In this document: in pieces, positions 1-7,689 of the stretch
Layout: each line of letters begins with the position of its first letter
Position numbering within the stretch: the first letter of the stretch is position 1
Source: JBHPCZ01 sp042573625
GTDB taxonomy: Bacteria > Desulfobacterota > Desulfobacteria > Desulfobacterales > UBA11574
Length of the DNA: 24,788 bases
Direction of reading: 5' to 3'
Assembly: GCA_042573625.1 (NCBI GenBank)
Contig: JBHPCZ010000043.1
Coordinates: 1-24,788, forward strand
The notes under the pieces: generated by a model
What the model saw: the letters and a program-made list of their open reading frames with translations, nothing else
Told to the model about the DNA's origin: nothing
The model's database searches: none
Program-made: the position numbers and the translations under genes

Positions 1-3000
1 CTGCAAAGATCCGAATCGATACCCGAGACAATGGCGTTGCCGAAGATCTTGTCTTTGGACAGAAAGGTGGCCGCCCGGGACGCCGCACCCAGTCCCTGGG
101 CAACGGCTTCATCCACCGGTTTCGGCGAATGGGCCATGCCGCAGACAAACACACCCTTTGTTGCAAAATCGATGGGCTGGAGTTTGACGTGCGCCTCCAC
201 AAAAAAACCGTCGGCATTCACCGGCACCTTGAACAGCGTGGCAATGGGGTTCTCCTCGGGCGTCACAACGGCGGCGGCCAGGATCAGCAGGTCCGTATTT
301 ATCTCAATTTCACGTTGAAGCACATGGCTGGTGCATCGGACTTGAAGCCCGGTATTTTCTCCGATAACGGTTATCCCTTTGTCAAAGTCATATCGGAGAA
401 AGACAACCCCTTTGCGCCTTGCCGCCCGGTACAGATCCTCACGCAATCCGTATGTGCGCATGTCCCTGTAAACGATGGAGACATCCATATCAGGTTTCAT
501 TTCTTTGAGTTTAATTGCGCTTTTTACCGAGTGCGTGCAGCACACCTTGGAACAGTAGGGTCTTTCCTCGATTCGCGAGCCGACACACTGTATGAAAACA
601 GCCGATCTTATTTTATCTGTCGGCAGATTTCCGTCGATAAATTTTCGATCCAGTTCCAGACCGGTCAACACCCGGGGGTCTTCGCCGTACAGGTATTGAT
701 CCGGTTTCAGTTCTGCTGCACCGGTGGCGATAATCGCCACGCCGTGCTCCAACACGCGTTCTTTTCCGTCAGCATCAACGATAGTCTGGAAATTGCCGAC
801 AAACCCGTCCACCTTTTTAACTTCGGTGTTCTTCAGGACTTCGATGTTCTTTTCGGATTCCACTCCCCTGATCAGCGCGGCCAGGCTTTTCTGAACATCT
901 TCACCCTGCCACGTCTCATAAAGGTTCAGGGCCTGTCCTCCCAGAACATCGTTTTTCTCGACGAGATACGTCATATATCCCTGCTCGGCCATGTTTTTCG
1001 CGGCCGTCATCCCGGAAATGCCGCCGCCGATGACGAGCGCGGACTGTGTCATATCTATTTCAGGTTCGGTTAGCGATTCCAGCAGGCTTGCTTTGGATAC
1101 CCCCATCCGGACAAGATCTTTTGCCTTGGTCGTGGCGGCCGCCCTGTCGTTTTTGTGTACCCAGGAGCACTGGTTGCGAATATTGGCCATTTCAAACAGG
1201 TATTTGTTGACGCCTGCATTGAGCACCGTTTCCTGGAAGAGCGGTTCGTGGGTGCGCGGCGTGCAGGCCGCCACGACAACCCGGTTCAGCTTTTGCGCTT
1301 TAATGACTTCGGTGATGGCTTCCTGGCTGTCCTGGGAACAGCTGAAGAGATTCTCCTCCGCATAGACCACATTGGGAAGGGTTTTAGCGTACTCGACCAC
1401 ATCCGGGACCTCCAGAAAACCGGCGATATTCGTACCGCACCGGCAGACAAACACACCCACTCTGGGCGGCTCTCCTTGAACATCGATCTCTTCGGGAATT
1501 TCTTTGGTCCGAGTCAATGAATCGCGAACCTCGGCCAATTCACTCTGGGCCATGGCCGCAGAGGCGCTCGACTCCATGACCGACTGGGGAATGTCCTTGG
1601 GGCTTTCAAAGGTGCCGCACACGAAAATCCCGGGTTTGGAGGCCTGAACCGGCGTAAAGCTGCCCGTAACAGGATGTTCGTGGTGATTCAGCTCGATGCC
1701 CAGTTTTCGGGCCATGTCCGATGCGCCCTTGAAGCCCGCAAAGCCGACAGACAAAACCACGATGTCGAATTCTTCTTCGATCCTTCTGCCGGATTCGTCC
1801 ACATAACAGAGGGAATGTTTTCCCGTACCGTCAACAGGTTTAACATGGGTGATTTTGGATTTGACGAAACGAACCCCCATTTCGTCCTTTGCACGGTTAT
1901 AATAACGCTCAAAGTCTTTCCCGTGGGTGCGGATGTCGATATAGAAGATGGCTGTGTCCAAATCGCCGCTGCTGTGTTCTTTGGCCAGCATGGCCTCCTT
2001 TATGGCGTACGTGCAGCAGACGCCGGAGCAGTAGCCCTTGGCGCCCGGATGTTCATCCCGGGATCCGATGCACTGGAGCCAGGCAATCTTTTCCGGCTCT
2101 TTGTGGTCCGAGGGCCGGACCAGGTGACCCCCATAGGGTCCGGAGGCCGAGAGGATCCGTTCGAATTCCGCGGATGTAACCACATTCGGATGTTTTGTAT
2201 AACTAAAGGTGTCGTATATTGAAGGGTCGTAGATCTCGGAACCGGGAGCCAGTATAATGGCGCCCACGTCAAATTCCACGACTTCATCTTCCTGGGTGTG
2301 ATCGATGGCATTTACGGCGCAGAACTCGGTGCAGACCTTGCACCCGCCAGTTTTAAAATGTACACACCGGGCCCGGTCGATGACCGGCGTGTTGGGAACG
2401 GCCTGGGCGTAAGGAACATACACCGGCTTGCGTCCTTTCAACCCTTTGTCGTATTCGGATGGGATCTGTTTTAAATCGTGTTTTGAAACCTCTGCCTGAA
2501 TCTTCTCCACGGTGATATGCCCGGTCGGACATACAAAAGCGCAGGCCCCGCAGCTCAAACAGGCATCGGTATGTTCGAGAAAAGGGGTGTCCACTTCCAT
2601 GTCCACGCCCCGGCCGGTCAGACCGATGGCGCTTTGTCCCATCCGTTCGCAAATGCGGGTGCAGAGCCCGCAAAGGATACAGGTGTCGTCTCCTTTTGTG
2701 AAACGGGGTTCGGCGATACCGTATTGTTCTGCCAGCTTGTTCAGCAACGGAACTTCCGGGCAGCGGGCAAGCAGCAGTTCGACGATGAGTTTTCGACCCT
2801 TGTGAACCGCCTCGGAGTCTGTTTTTATTTCCATCCCGTCCCAGACCGGATAGTTGCAGGCGGTGACGAAACGGGATCGTCCACGGTAAATCATTTCCAC
2901 CGTACACAGACGGCACATGCCTGCCGGTTCCAATGCCTTGTGGTAACAGAGTGTCGGAATTTCGACACCGTGCCGTTCAGCGACCTGAAGGAGATATTCT

Positions 3001-3047
3001 CCTTCTTCCGCCTGAACCGTTTTTCCGTTAAGTGTGAAGTTGATCAT
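1..3047 (-). CDS. NuoG-HdrA fusion: iron-sulfur flavoprotein, HdrA-like (3' end outside window)
   Basis: Electron-transfer flavoprotein, cytoplasmic. About 1015 codons are open from the ATG at 3047 to the left edge, so the C-terminus is missing. Residues 1-66 are a NuoG/HydA-type [2Fe-2S] domain (C34, C45, C48, C64). Two [4Fe-4S] motifs follow (C123/126/129/133 and C163/166/169/173). From about residue 202 the protein aligns with residue ~130 onward of the complete HdrA at 11201-14230: 'YVPYAQAVP', the second cluster motif, 'SASGPYGGHLVRPSD', 'VGVFVCRCGTN', and the second flavin Rossmann motif 'VIGGGISGM'. What it lacks is the first HdrA flavin/selenocysteine/ferredoxin head, which is encoded separately at 5586-5966. 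The start has AAGG before it and lies 48 bp after the NuoF-like gene. By comparison with the full HdrA, roughly 80 residues with two ferredoxin motifs should lie beyond the edge. No H-cluster motif is seen, so it is not an [FeFe] hydrogenase. Confidence 0.9.
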   Translation of the reverse strand, partial: MINFTLNGKTVQAEEGEYLLQVAERHGVEIPTLCYHKALEPAGMCRLCTVEMIYRGRSRFVTACNYPVWDGMEIKTDSEAVHKGRKLIVELLLARCPEVPLLNKLAEQYGIAEPRFTKGDDTCILCGLCTRICERMGQSAIGLTGRGVDMEVDTPFLEHTDACLSCGACAFVCPTGHITVEKIQAEVSKHDLKQIPSEYDKGLKGRKPVYVPYAQAVPNTPVIDRARCVHFKTGGCKVCTEFCAVNAIDHTQEDEVVEFDVGAIILAPGSEIYDPSIYDTFSYTKHPNVVTSAEFERILSASGPYGGHLVRPSDHKEPEKIAWLQCIGSRDEHPGAKGYCSGVCCTYAIKEAMLAKEHSSGDLDTAIFYIDIRTHGKDFERYYNRAKDEMGVRFVKSKITHVKPVDGTGKHSLCYVDESGRRIEEEFDIVVLSVGFAGFKGASDMARKLGIELNHHEHPVTGSFTPVQASKPGIFVCGTFESPKDIPQSVMESSASAAMAQSELAEVRDSLTRTKEIPEEIDVQGEPPRVGVFVCRCGTNIAGFLEVPDVVEYAKTLPNVVYAEENLFSCSQDSQEAITEVIKAQKLNRVVVAACTPRTHEPLFQETVLNAGVNKYLFEMANIRNQCSWVHKNDRAAATTKAKDLVRMGVSKASLLESLTEPEIDMTQSALVIGGGISGMTAAKNMAEQGYMTYLVEKNDVLGGQALNLYETWQGEDVQKSLAALIRGVESEKNIEVLKNTEVKKVDGFVGNFQTIVDADGKERVLEHGVAIIATGAAELKPDQYLYGEDPRVLTGLELDRKFIDGNLPTDKIRSAVFIQCVGSRIEERPYCSKVCCTHSVKSAIKLKEMKPDMDVSIVYRDMRTYGLREDLYRAARRKGVVFLRYDFDKGITVIGENTGLQVRCTSHVLQREIEINTDLLILAAAVVTPEENPIATLFKVPVNADGFFVEAHVKLQPIDFATKGVFVCGMAHSPKPVDEAVAQGLGAASRAATFLSKDKIFGNAIVSGIDSDLC

Positions 3048-3095
3048 GGGGTTACCTTTTTATGTTCAAAATCATGCTTTCTATGGCAAATGGGG

Positions 3096-4997
3096 TTACT
3101 TGACGCGCACAGCGTCAAACTTGCACGCCTCGTAACAGATACCGCATTTGATACATTTATCCTGATCCAGTGTGTGGGGTTTTTTCTTTTCACCGGTGAT
3201 AATCTGCTCCGGACATTTTTTGGCGCACAGCATACAACCGGTGCAGGCCTCCGGGTCAATTTCGTAATAAAAAAGATTCTTGCAGACACCGGCCGGACAT
3301 TTTTTATTTTTTATATGGGTCTCGTACTCGTCACGGAAATAGAGAATGGTGGTCAGCACCGGATTCGGGGCCGAAGTCCCCAGTCCGCAGAGGGAAAACT
3401 TCTGGACCATGCCGCCCACTTCTTCCAGCAGTTCGATGTCGCCCTCTTTTCCGTCACCTGCGCAGATATCGGTCAGGATTTCCAGCATCCTTTTGACACC
3501 TTCCCGGCACGGATTGCATTGACCGCAGGATTCTTCTTTAAGAAAGTCGACAAAATAGCGGGCCAGGTCAACCATGCAGGTGTCCTGATCCATAACAATC
3601 ATGCCGCCGGAGCCCATCATAGAACCGACCTTGGTCAGTTCGTCAAAATCAACACCCAGATCCAGAAACTGCTCCGGAATACAGCCGCCGGAGGGCCCAC
3701 CGGTCTGAACCGCTTTGAATTTCTTTTTTTTGGGTACACCGCCCCCGATGTCGAAAACAATATCCTTCAGCGAAACCCCCATGGGCACTTCCACAAGACC
3801 CGTATTTTTAATCTTGCCCACGAGGCTGAAAACTTTTGTCCCCTTGCTGTGTTCCGTGCCCATCTTGGCGTAGTTTTCAGCGCCTTTAGACATGATCACC
3901 GGGACGTTCGCGTACGTTTCCACGTTATTGAGATTGGACGGTTGCTGCCTAAAACCTTTTTCCACGGTATGCACATACTTGGCCCTGGGACGCCCTACCT
4001 GACCTTCCAGAGAGGCCATCAATGCCGTCGACTCACCGCAGATAAAAGCGCCTGCGCCGGTCGATATCTTGACGTTAAAACTAAAATCAGAACCCGCTAT
4101 GTTGTCACCCAGCAAGCCGTATCCTTCAGCCGCTTTGATGGCCGTAACCAGGCGTTTTACGGCCAGGGGATACTCATTACGAACATATATAAAGCCATGG
4201 TTCGATCCGATGGCCAATGCCGCGATCAGCATACCCTCGAGAACGCTGTGCGGGTCTCCTTCCAGAATGCTGCGGTCCATATAGGCACCCGGGTCACCTT
4301 CGTCGGCATTGCAAATGATATATCTGTTTCCTTCATGCTTAGCACAGGTTTCCCATTTGACCCCGGCCGGGAAGCCGCCGCCGCCGCGACCTCTTAATCC
4401 CGAATCCTTGATCGCCTTTATGATCTCCTTGGGTTCCATATTGTTGAGCGCGTTGATAAAAGCAAAATACCCGTCTCTGGCGATGTATTCTTCAATACTG
4501 TCCGGATCGATGTAGCCGCAATTTCTCAGGGCAACCTTGACCTGTTTGTGATAAAAGGGGATATCCTCCAGAAAAGGAATCCCTTCCAGCGGCGCTACAT
4601 CGGCAACCGGGTTCAGAATGTCGTTTTCCAGCAAAGATCGCGGATCGCGCATCTGCCCTAAAATCAGCTTTTTTTTAAAAATGCCTTCGGTATAGTCCCC
4701 GAGAGCATCCAGGATCTTGTCCTCGGTAATCTTTTTATACATGACGCGCGGCTTGCCGGCGCCGAGTATTTCCACCAGCGGTTCTTCTTCACAAAATCCG
4801 ATACAGCCGGTCTGTCCGATGCGGATACCATTGTCACCCGGGTATTCCTGTATCGCCTTTTCGAGCGCCGCTCTGGCACCGGCTGCAATACCGCACGAAG
4901 CCATCCCGATATTCACCTTGATGGTTTCAGGGTAATAGAGTTTTTTGCTGTATTCGGAACTGATAGATTCGAGGTCTTTTATGGACGCAATTTTCAT
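3096..4997 (-). CDS. NuoF/HydB-like NADH-binding FMN iron-sulfur subunit
   Basis: Likely the NAD(H)-reactive subunit of a soluble multi-enzyme complex. 633 residues. An N-terminal thioredoxin-like [2Fe-2S] domain is seen around residues 25-115 (C35, C65, C69; only three of the usual ligands are obvious). Then comes the NuoF core with the glycine-rich FMN/NADH loop 'GLRGRGGGGFPAG', 'NADEGDPGAYMDR' and 'NNVETYANVP'. The NuoF [4Fe-4S] motif is 'ESCGQCNPCREG'. The C-terminus carries two ferredoxin motifs, 'CTGCMLCAKKCP' and 'CIKCGICYEAC'. This order matches HydB/HndC of trimeric bifurcating hydrogenases and BamH-type proteins more closely than respiratory NuoF, which lacks both ends. It starts 24 bp after the NuoE-like stop, with an AAGG-type ribosome site. 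Its electron partner here is the HdrA fusion rather than a hydrogenase subunit. Confidence 0.93.
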   Translation of the reverse strand: MKIASIKDLESISSEYSKKLYYPETIKVNIGMASCGIAAGARAALEKAIQEYPGDNGIRIGQTGCIGFCEEEPLVEILGAGKPRVMYKKITEDKILDALGDYTEGIFKKKLILGQMRDPRSLLENDILNPVADVAPLEGIPFLEDIPFYHKQVKVALRNCGYIDPDSIEEYIARDGYFAFINALNNMEPKEIIKAIKDSGLRGRGGGGFPAGVKWETCAKHEGNRYIICNADEGDPGAYMDRSILEGDPHSVLEGMLIAALAIGSNHGFIYVRNEYPLAVKRLVTAIKAAEGYGLLGDNIAGSDFSFNVKISTGAGAFICGESTALMASLEGQVGRPRAKYVHTVEKGFRQQPSNLNNVETYANVPVIMSKGAENYAKMGTEHSKGTKVFSLVGKIKNTGLVEVPMGVSLKDIVFDIGGGVPKKKKFKAVQTGGPSGGCIPEQFLDLGVDFDELTKVGSMMGSGGMIVMDQDTCMVDLARYFVDFLKEESCGQCNPCREGVKRMLEILTDICAGDGKEGDIELLEEVGGMVQKFSLCGLGTSAPNPVLTTILYFRDEYETHIKNKKCPAGVCKNLFYYEIDPEACTGCMLCAKKCPEQIITGEKKKPHTLDQDKCIKCGICYEACKFDAVRVK

Positions 4998-5021
4998 TGT
5001 TTCTTGCCTTGAATTTGAGTT

Positions 5022-5534
5022 TTATTCATATGTTTCCAGAATGTTAACCACCTGGTCTGAAGATATGTTCCCGTGGGTGTCCTCGTTGATTTTGACCACC
5101 GGACCGAGACTGCAGCAACCGATGCACCGCACGGATTCGAAAGTGAATCGCATGTCTTTTGTGGTCTCTCCGTCACCGATGCTCAAGGACTCTTCAATTC
5201 TCTCCTTGACTCTCTCTCCGCCCCTGACATGGCAGGCTGTACCAAGGCAGATGGAGACGATGTTTCTGCCTCTGGGTTCCAGGCTGAAAGAGCTGTAAAA
5301 GGTTGCGACACCGTAAATTTGGCTTAACGGAACACCGATGCTGGTGGCAAGATACGTCAGCGCGGGCTTGGGAAGGTAGTTGTATCGCCGCTGAATCGCC
5401 TGAATGATCATGATCAGATTTTCTTTGTCATTGCCGAAATCTTCCTCGATGATCCTGTCAAGCTCCATATAATCGATTTCAACATCATTTGTCTCTGCTG
5501 ATGGTTTGCTTTTCTGTGGGGTTGCCTCACTCAT
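5022..5534 (-). CDS. NuoE/HydC-like [2Fe-2S] subunit
   Basis: Small thioredoxin-fold [2Fe-2S] protein of 170 residues that normally docks on NuoF and passes electrons from its flavin. The ligand set is clear: C96-x4-C101 ('CLGTACHVRGG') and C137-x3-C141 ('CIGCCSLGPVV'). The helical N-terminal domain has the usual 'YNYLPKPALTYLA' and 'YGVATFYSSF' motifs. The start at 5534 has GAGG a few bases upstream. It lies between the short HdrA selenoprotein (51 bp gap) and the NuoF-like gene (24 bp gap), so it is cotranscribed. The first 20 or so residues are low-complexity and polar and may be a disordered tail. The same NuoE-NuoF pair occurs in HydABC hydrogenases and Bam benzoyl-CoA reductase complexes; the partner decides the function. 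Confidence 0.93.
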   Translation of the reverse strand: MSEATPQKSKPSAETNDVEIDYMELDRIIEEDFGNDKENLIMIIQAIQRRYNYLPKPALTYLATSIGVPLSQIYGVATFYSSFSLEPRGRNIVSICLGTACHVRGGERVKERIEESLSIGDGETTKDMRFTFESVRCIGCCSLGPVVKINEDTHGNISSDQVVNILETYE

Positions 5535-5585
5535 ATGTTTGTCCTCTTGCTCTGTTGAACTGAATTAGAACGAATCAAAATGGTG

Positions 5586-5966
5586 TTATCCCGGTATGGT
5601 GGTGACAGGACAGTTCTCAACACAGAGCCCGCAGCCTGTGCAGAGATCCATATCAATACTGCGGGCGCGTTTTTTTACTTTTACCTTAAAGTTACCGGCA
5701 GATCCTTCTACGGCTTCAAGATCTGCATACGTAATTATTTCAATGTTCATGTGCCGGCCGACCTCGACCAGTTTGGGGCCGATAATTCACATGGCACAGT
5801 CATTGGTGGGAAAAGTCTTGTCCAGCTGGGACATCACCCCGCCGATGGAACCGGATTTTTCAACAAGGTAAACGTAAAAACCGGAATCGGCCAGATCCAA
5901 GGCCGTTTGCATTCCGGTAATGCCGCCGCCAACCACCATCACAGCGCCTGTTTTATTCTCTGGCAT
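5586..5966 (-). CDS. Stand-alone HdrA N-terminal module, selenoprotein (Sec60)
   Basis: 126 residues if the in-frame UGA at 5787-5789 is read as selenocysteine. Residues 1-59 hold a Rossmann flavin motif ('VVGGGITGMQTALDLADSG', 'EKSGSIGG') and 'TFPTNDCAM', followed directly by Sec60, then 'KLVEVGRH', a conserved HdrA motif. One ferredoxin-type motif follows (C109, C112, C115, C119), then a TAA seven residues later. Every one of these positions matches the 1009-residue HdrA at 11201-14230 without an indel, including Sec60 and all four Cys. The reading frame is therefore not a random relic. The start has AAGGAG at good spacing; it is the first gene of the locus. The missing rest of HdrA is found two genes downstream fused to a NuoG head. 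Alternative: a truncated pseudogene, but conserved coding, SECIS hairpin and ribosome site argue against it. Confidence 0.85.
5754..5771 (-). promoter_or_regulatory. SECIS-like hairpin of the short HdrA gene
   Basis: Starting 15 bases after the UGA at 5787-5789, the mRNA reads CUGGUC-GAGGUC-GGCCGG. This is a 6-bp stem (with G-U pairs) closing a loop that contains GGU, in the position expected for a bacterial SECIS. It is the same sequence as the hairpin in the full-length hdrA. The bases also encode 'LVEVGR', so protein and RNA constraints coincide. Confidence 0.65.
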
Positions 5967-6010
5967 TTTCTGCTCCTTGGTAAAAATTATGGAATATCAA
6001 TAACAACGAA

Positions 6011-6038
6011 ATGATAAACATACTTTTAAGGCGTTCAA
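6011..6038 (-). promoter_or_regulatory. Candidate sigma-70-type promoter of the split-HdrA/NuoEF locus
   Basis: Read on the minus strand: TTGAAC, a 16-base spacer, TATCAT. The -10 has five of six consensus bases and the -35 four of six. Transcription would begin about 40 bases before the ATG at 5966, a short leader with only the AAGGAG site in it. Position fits, but the region is AT-rich and chance matches are possible. Confidence 0.4.
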
Positions 6039-6486
6039 ATCAAACAGATATCACGTTTTATCCCCGCCCATGAAGTACTACTGTGTAGCACAAATGTCAA
6101 GCCGAACATCATCCGTGCCGGCAAAAAAGCAAGAAATTTCCTGACTTCTTGATGGCATAGAAAACGCTTATCTCTATTTCAAAAACCAAAAATAAAAAGC
6201 GATATCCGAACCGGATGTAACGGTCTACTTTTTGTTTTTATCGATCCTAAAAAGTGACAATCTGATTATGTACAAGGACTTTTTATTTCTTGTCAATGAA
6301 TAATTCAAATTATCATTCTAATTATTATTCTAAACCCTGACGACACTTTCTTTATTCTCCAATACTTTGATTTCATTCTAATTTTTTTGACACCTTTTTT
6401 AAACAGGCTCAAGCGTCTGGGCGTACGAAAAAATTCACGGGGCATCGACCGAAGAGGCAGGGCGGACAATGAAAATCAGCCCTGGA
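6039..6486. other. AT-rich intergenic region, no gene seen
   Basis: Lies between the start of the split-HdrA locus and the 3' end of the EamA transporter gene, both on the minus strand. No open frame with plausible coding or a ribosome site was found on either strand, and no convincing terminator follows the transporter. Only a 6-bp CAGGGC/GCCCTG dyad near 6456-6477 without a T-run was noticed. The high A+T content is suited to promoter or upstream regulatory sites, but none can be assigned. Confidence 0.5.
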
Positions 6487-7419
6487 TTAAACGTTTTTCC
6501 CGATGGGAAATACCGGCGGGAACTTTTTTTGTTTGAGATGGACAACTAAAATCCCCGAAACAATAAAAAGCATGGCCAGCAAAATATAGTGCGTCATCGG
6601 TTCTCCCAGCATCAATCCCCCCAGCAGCACGCCGGATACCGGCATGACAAAAATAAAAGAATGGAGTGAAACGGCGCCGTATTTCTGCAAAAGGGTCATC
6701 CAGGCGACGAAACCGAAAGAAGCGGTTACCAGGCTCTGGTACACCAGAGAACCCAGAATTCTGGCATCAACATAAGAGATCATGGTGCCGTCCCACAAAA
6801 ATCCTTCCAGAAAAAAGAACGGCACCGAAAAGACCATGGGATAAAGAACAAAATGAAACGGGTCAAAATTTTCTATGATCCGTTTTGTGTAAACTGCGTT
6901 GCCCGCCCACAGAAATGCCGCTGAAATGATAATCAAATCACCGACATGAAAATCGGATGAAACTCCTCTCTTTTCCAGAAACACGAACACCACGCCGGTA
7001 AACCCCAGAATCATCCCCAGGACCTTCCGTGTTGTGATCCGGTCTCCTGGAATGAAATAGTGTGCCAGAAGTAGGATAAAAAAGGGTTGAAGATTGACCA
7101 GCAGGATGCCGCGGGAAGCCAGAGTCTTGCTGAGGCCGAAGTAGAACAGGGACAACTGAACCGTAAAAACCATTGAGATGAACAGAAGCTGATATGCCTG
7201 TCCTTTTTTGATCGCAAAAGACCTCCGGGTTGTCTTGGCCCAAAGGGAGATCGCGATCGAGGCAATGCCGAAACGGATTCCGGCTGTGGTAAAAACACCG
7301 ATGCCGGACAGGCTGATCTTAATGGCCACCGCGTTGGCCCCGAAAAGGGCACACAGCAGCATGGCAAAGACAACCGCTAAAAAAGGAAGGTCCTTGTTTC
7401 CGTCTTTAGGTTCAGTCAT
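6487..7419 (-). CDS. EamA/DMT-family membrane transporter
   Basis: 310-residue integral membrane protein of the drug/metabolite transporter superfamily, probably exporting a small metabolite or amino acid; the substrate cannot be told from sequence. About ten hydrophobic segments are arranged as two EamA halves: residues ~13-140 ('LCALFGANAVAIKISL', 'LFYFGLSKTLASRGILLV') and ~160-300 ('AAFLWAGNAVYTKRII', 'FIFVMPVSGVLLGGLMLGE'). Length is typical. The C-terminus is short and basic. No clear Shine-Dalgarno sequence precedes the ATG at 7419, which is unusual beside its neighbours and leaves the exact start open. It sits alone between two electron-transfer loci and shows no sign of being part of either. 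Confidence 0.9.
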   Translation of the reverse strand: MTEPKDGNKDLPFLAVVFAMLLCALFGANAVAIKISLSGIGVFTTAGIRFGIASIAISLWAKTTRRSFAIKKGQAYQLLFISMVFTVQLSLFYFGLSKTLASRGILLVNLQPFFILLLAHYFIPGDRITTRKVLGMILGFTGVVFVFLEKRGVSSDFHVGDLIIISAAFLWAGNAVYTKRIIENFDPFHFVLYPMVFSVPFFFLEGFLWDGTMISYVDARILGSLVYQSLVTASFGFVAWMTLLQKYGAVSLHSFIFVMPVSGVLLGGLMLGEPMTHYILLAMLFIVSGILVVHLKQKKFPPVFPIGKNV

Positions 7420-7470
7420 TGTATAATTGATAAGTTAACTTAAAAGGTTCTTCCCTCATTTTGTTGAACC

Positions 7471-7511
7471 CAAGGGTTCGAGGATCCAAGGGTTAAAGGG
7501 TCCAAGTGTTT
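7471..7511 (+). repeat. Degenerate octamer repeat, copy A
   Basis: Roughly five back-to-back 8-base units resembling CAAGGGTT (variants CGAGGATC, AAAGGGTC, CAAGTGTT). The flank upstream (from about 7445, AGGTTCTTC...CATTTTGTTG) also resembles the flank of copy B at 20479, so the repeated element is about 60-70 bases. Copy C at 24484 stands directly before a four-helix-bundle gene fragment; no such gene follows copy A. Confidence 0.6.
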
Positions 7512-7530
7512 GTTCTCCAACGATTTTATT

Positions 7531-7592
7531 AGAAGTGGTTTCAAAACCTCAGAGTGAAGCCTAGGCGAACGGGAGGTTTTGAAACAGCTTCT
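7531..7592. repeat. 20-base inverted repeat with palindromic centre
   Basis: Arms 7531-7550 and 7573-7592 match in 18 of 20 positions; the inner 13 bases, GTTTCAAAACCTC, are perfect. The 22-base loop contains the palindrome GCCTAGGC. No T-run follows on either strand, so it is not an obvious terminator. It may be a REP-like palindrome or a protein-binding site next to copy A of the octamer repeat. Confidence 0.6.
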
Positions 7593-7610
7593 ATCGCTTT
7601 GAGCATCCTT

Positions 7611-7660
7611 CCAACAAAAAGAGAGACCTTTGAAGAAGACTCGGCTCTTCAAAGGTCTCT
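7611..7660 (-). terminator. Intrinsic terminator of the hdr-fdh operon
   Basis: Perfect 15-bp stem (7622-7636 with 7646-7660, AGAGACCTTTGAAGA) with a 9-base loop. On the minus strand it is followed by CTTTTTGTT. It lies 30 bases after the fdhA stop. A smaller 6-bp hairpin, ACCCGG/CCGGGT at 7669-7688, sits between the stop and this terminator. Confidence 0.9.
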
Positions 7661-7689
7661 TATGTTAAACCCGGTAAAAAATCCGGGTA

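Noticed and set aside
1..3047. The NuoG-HdrA protein as an [FeFe] hydrogenase, suggested by its HydA-like N-terminus
   Set aside because: No H-cluster motifs (TSCCPxW, MPCxxKxxE or similar) are present in the visible part; HdrA sequence follows the iron-sulfur head instead.
6456..6477. CAGGGC/GCCCTG dyad after the EamA gene as a terminator
   Set aside because: Only a 6-bp stem with a 15-base loop and no T-run on the minus strand.
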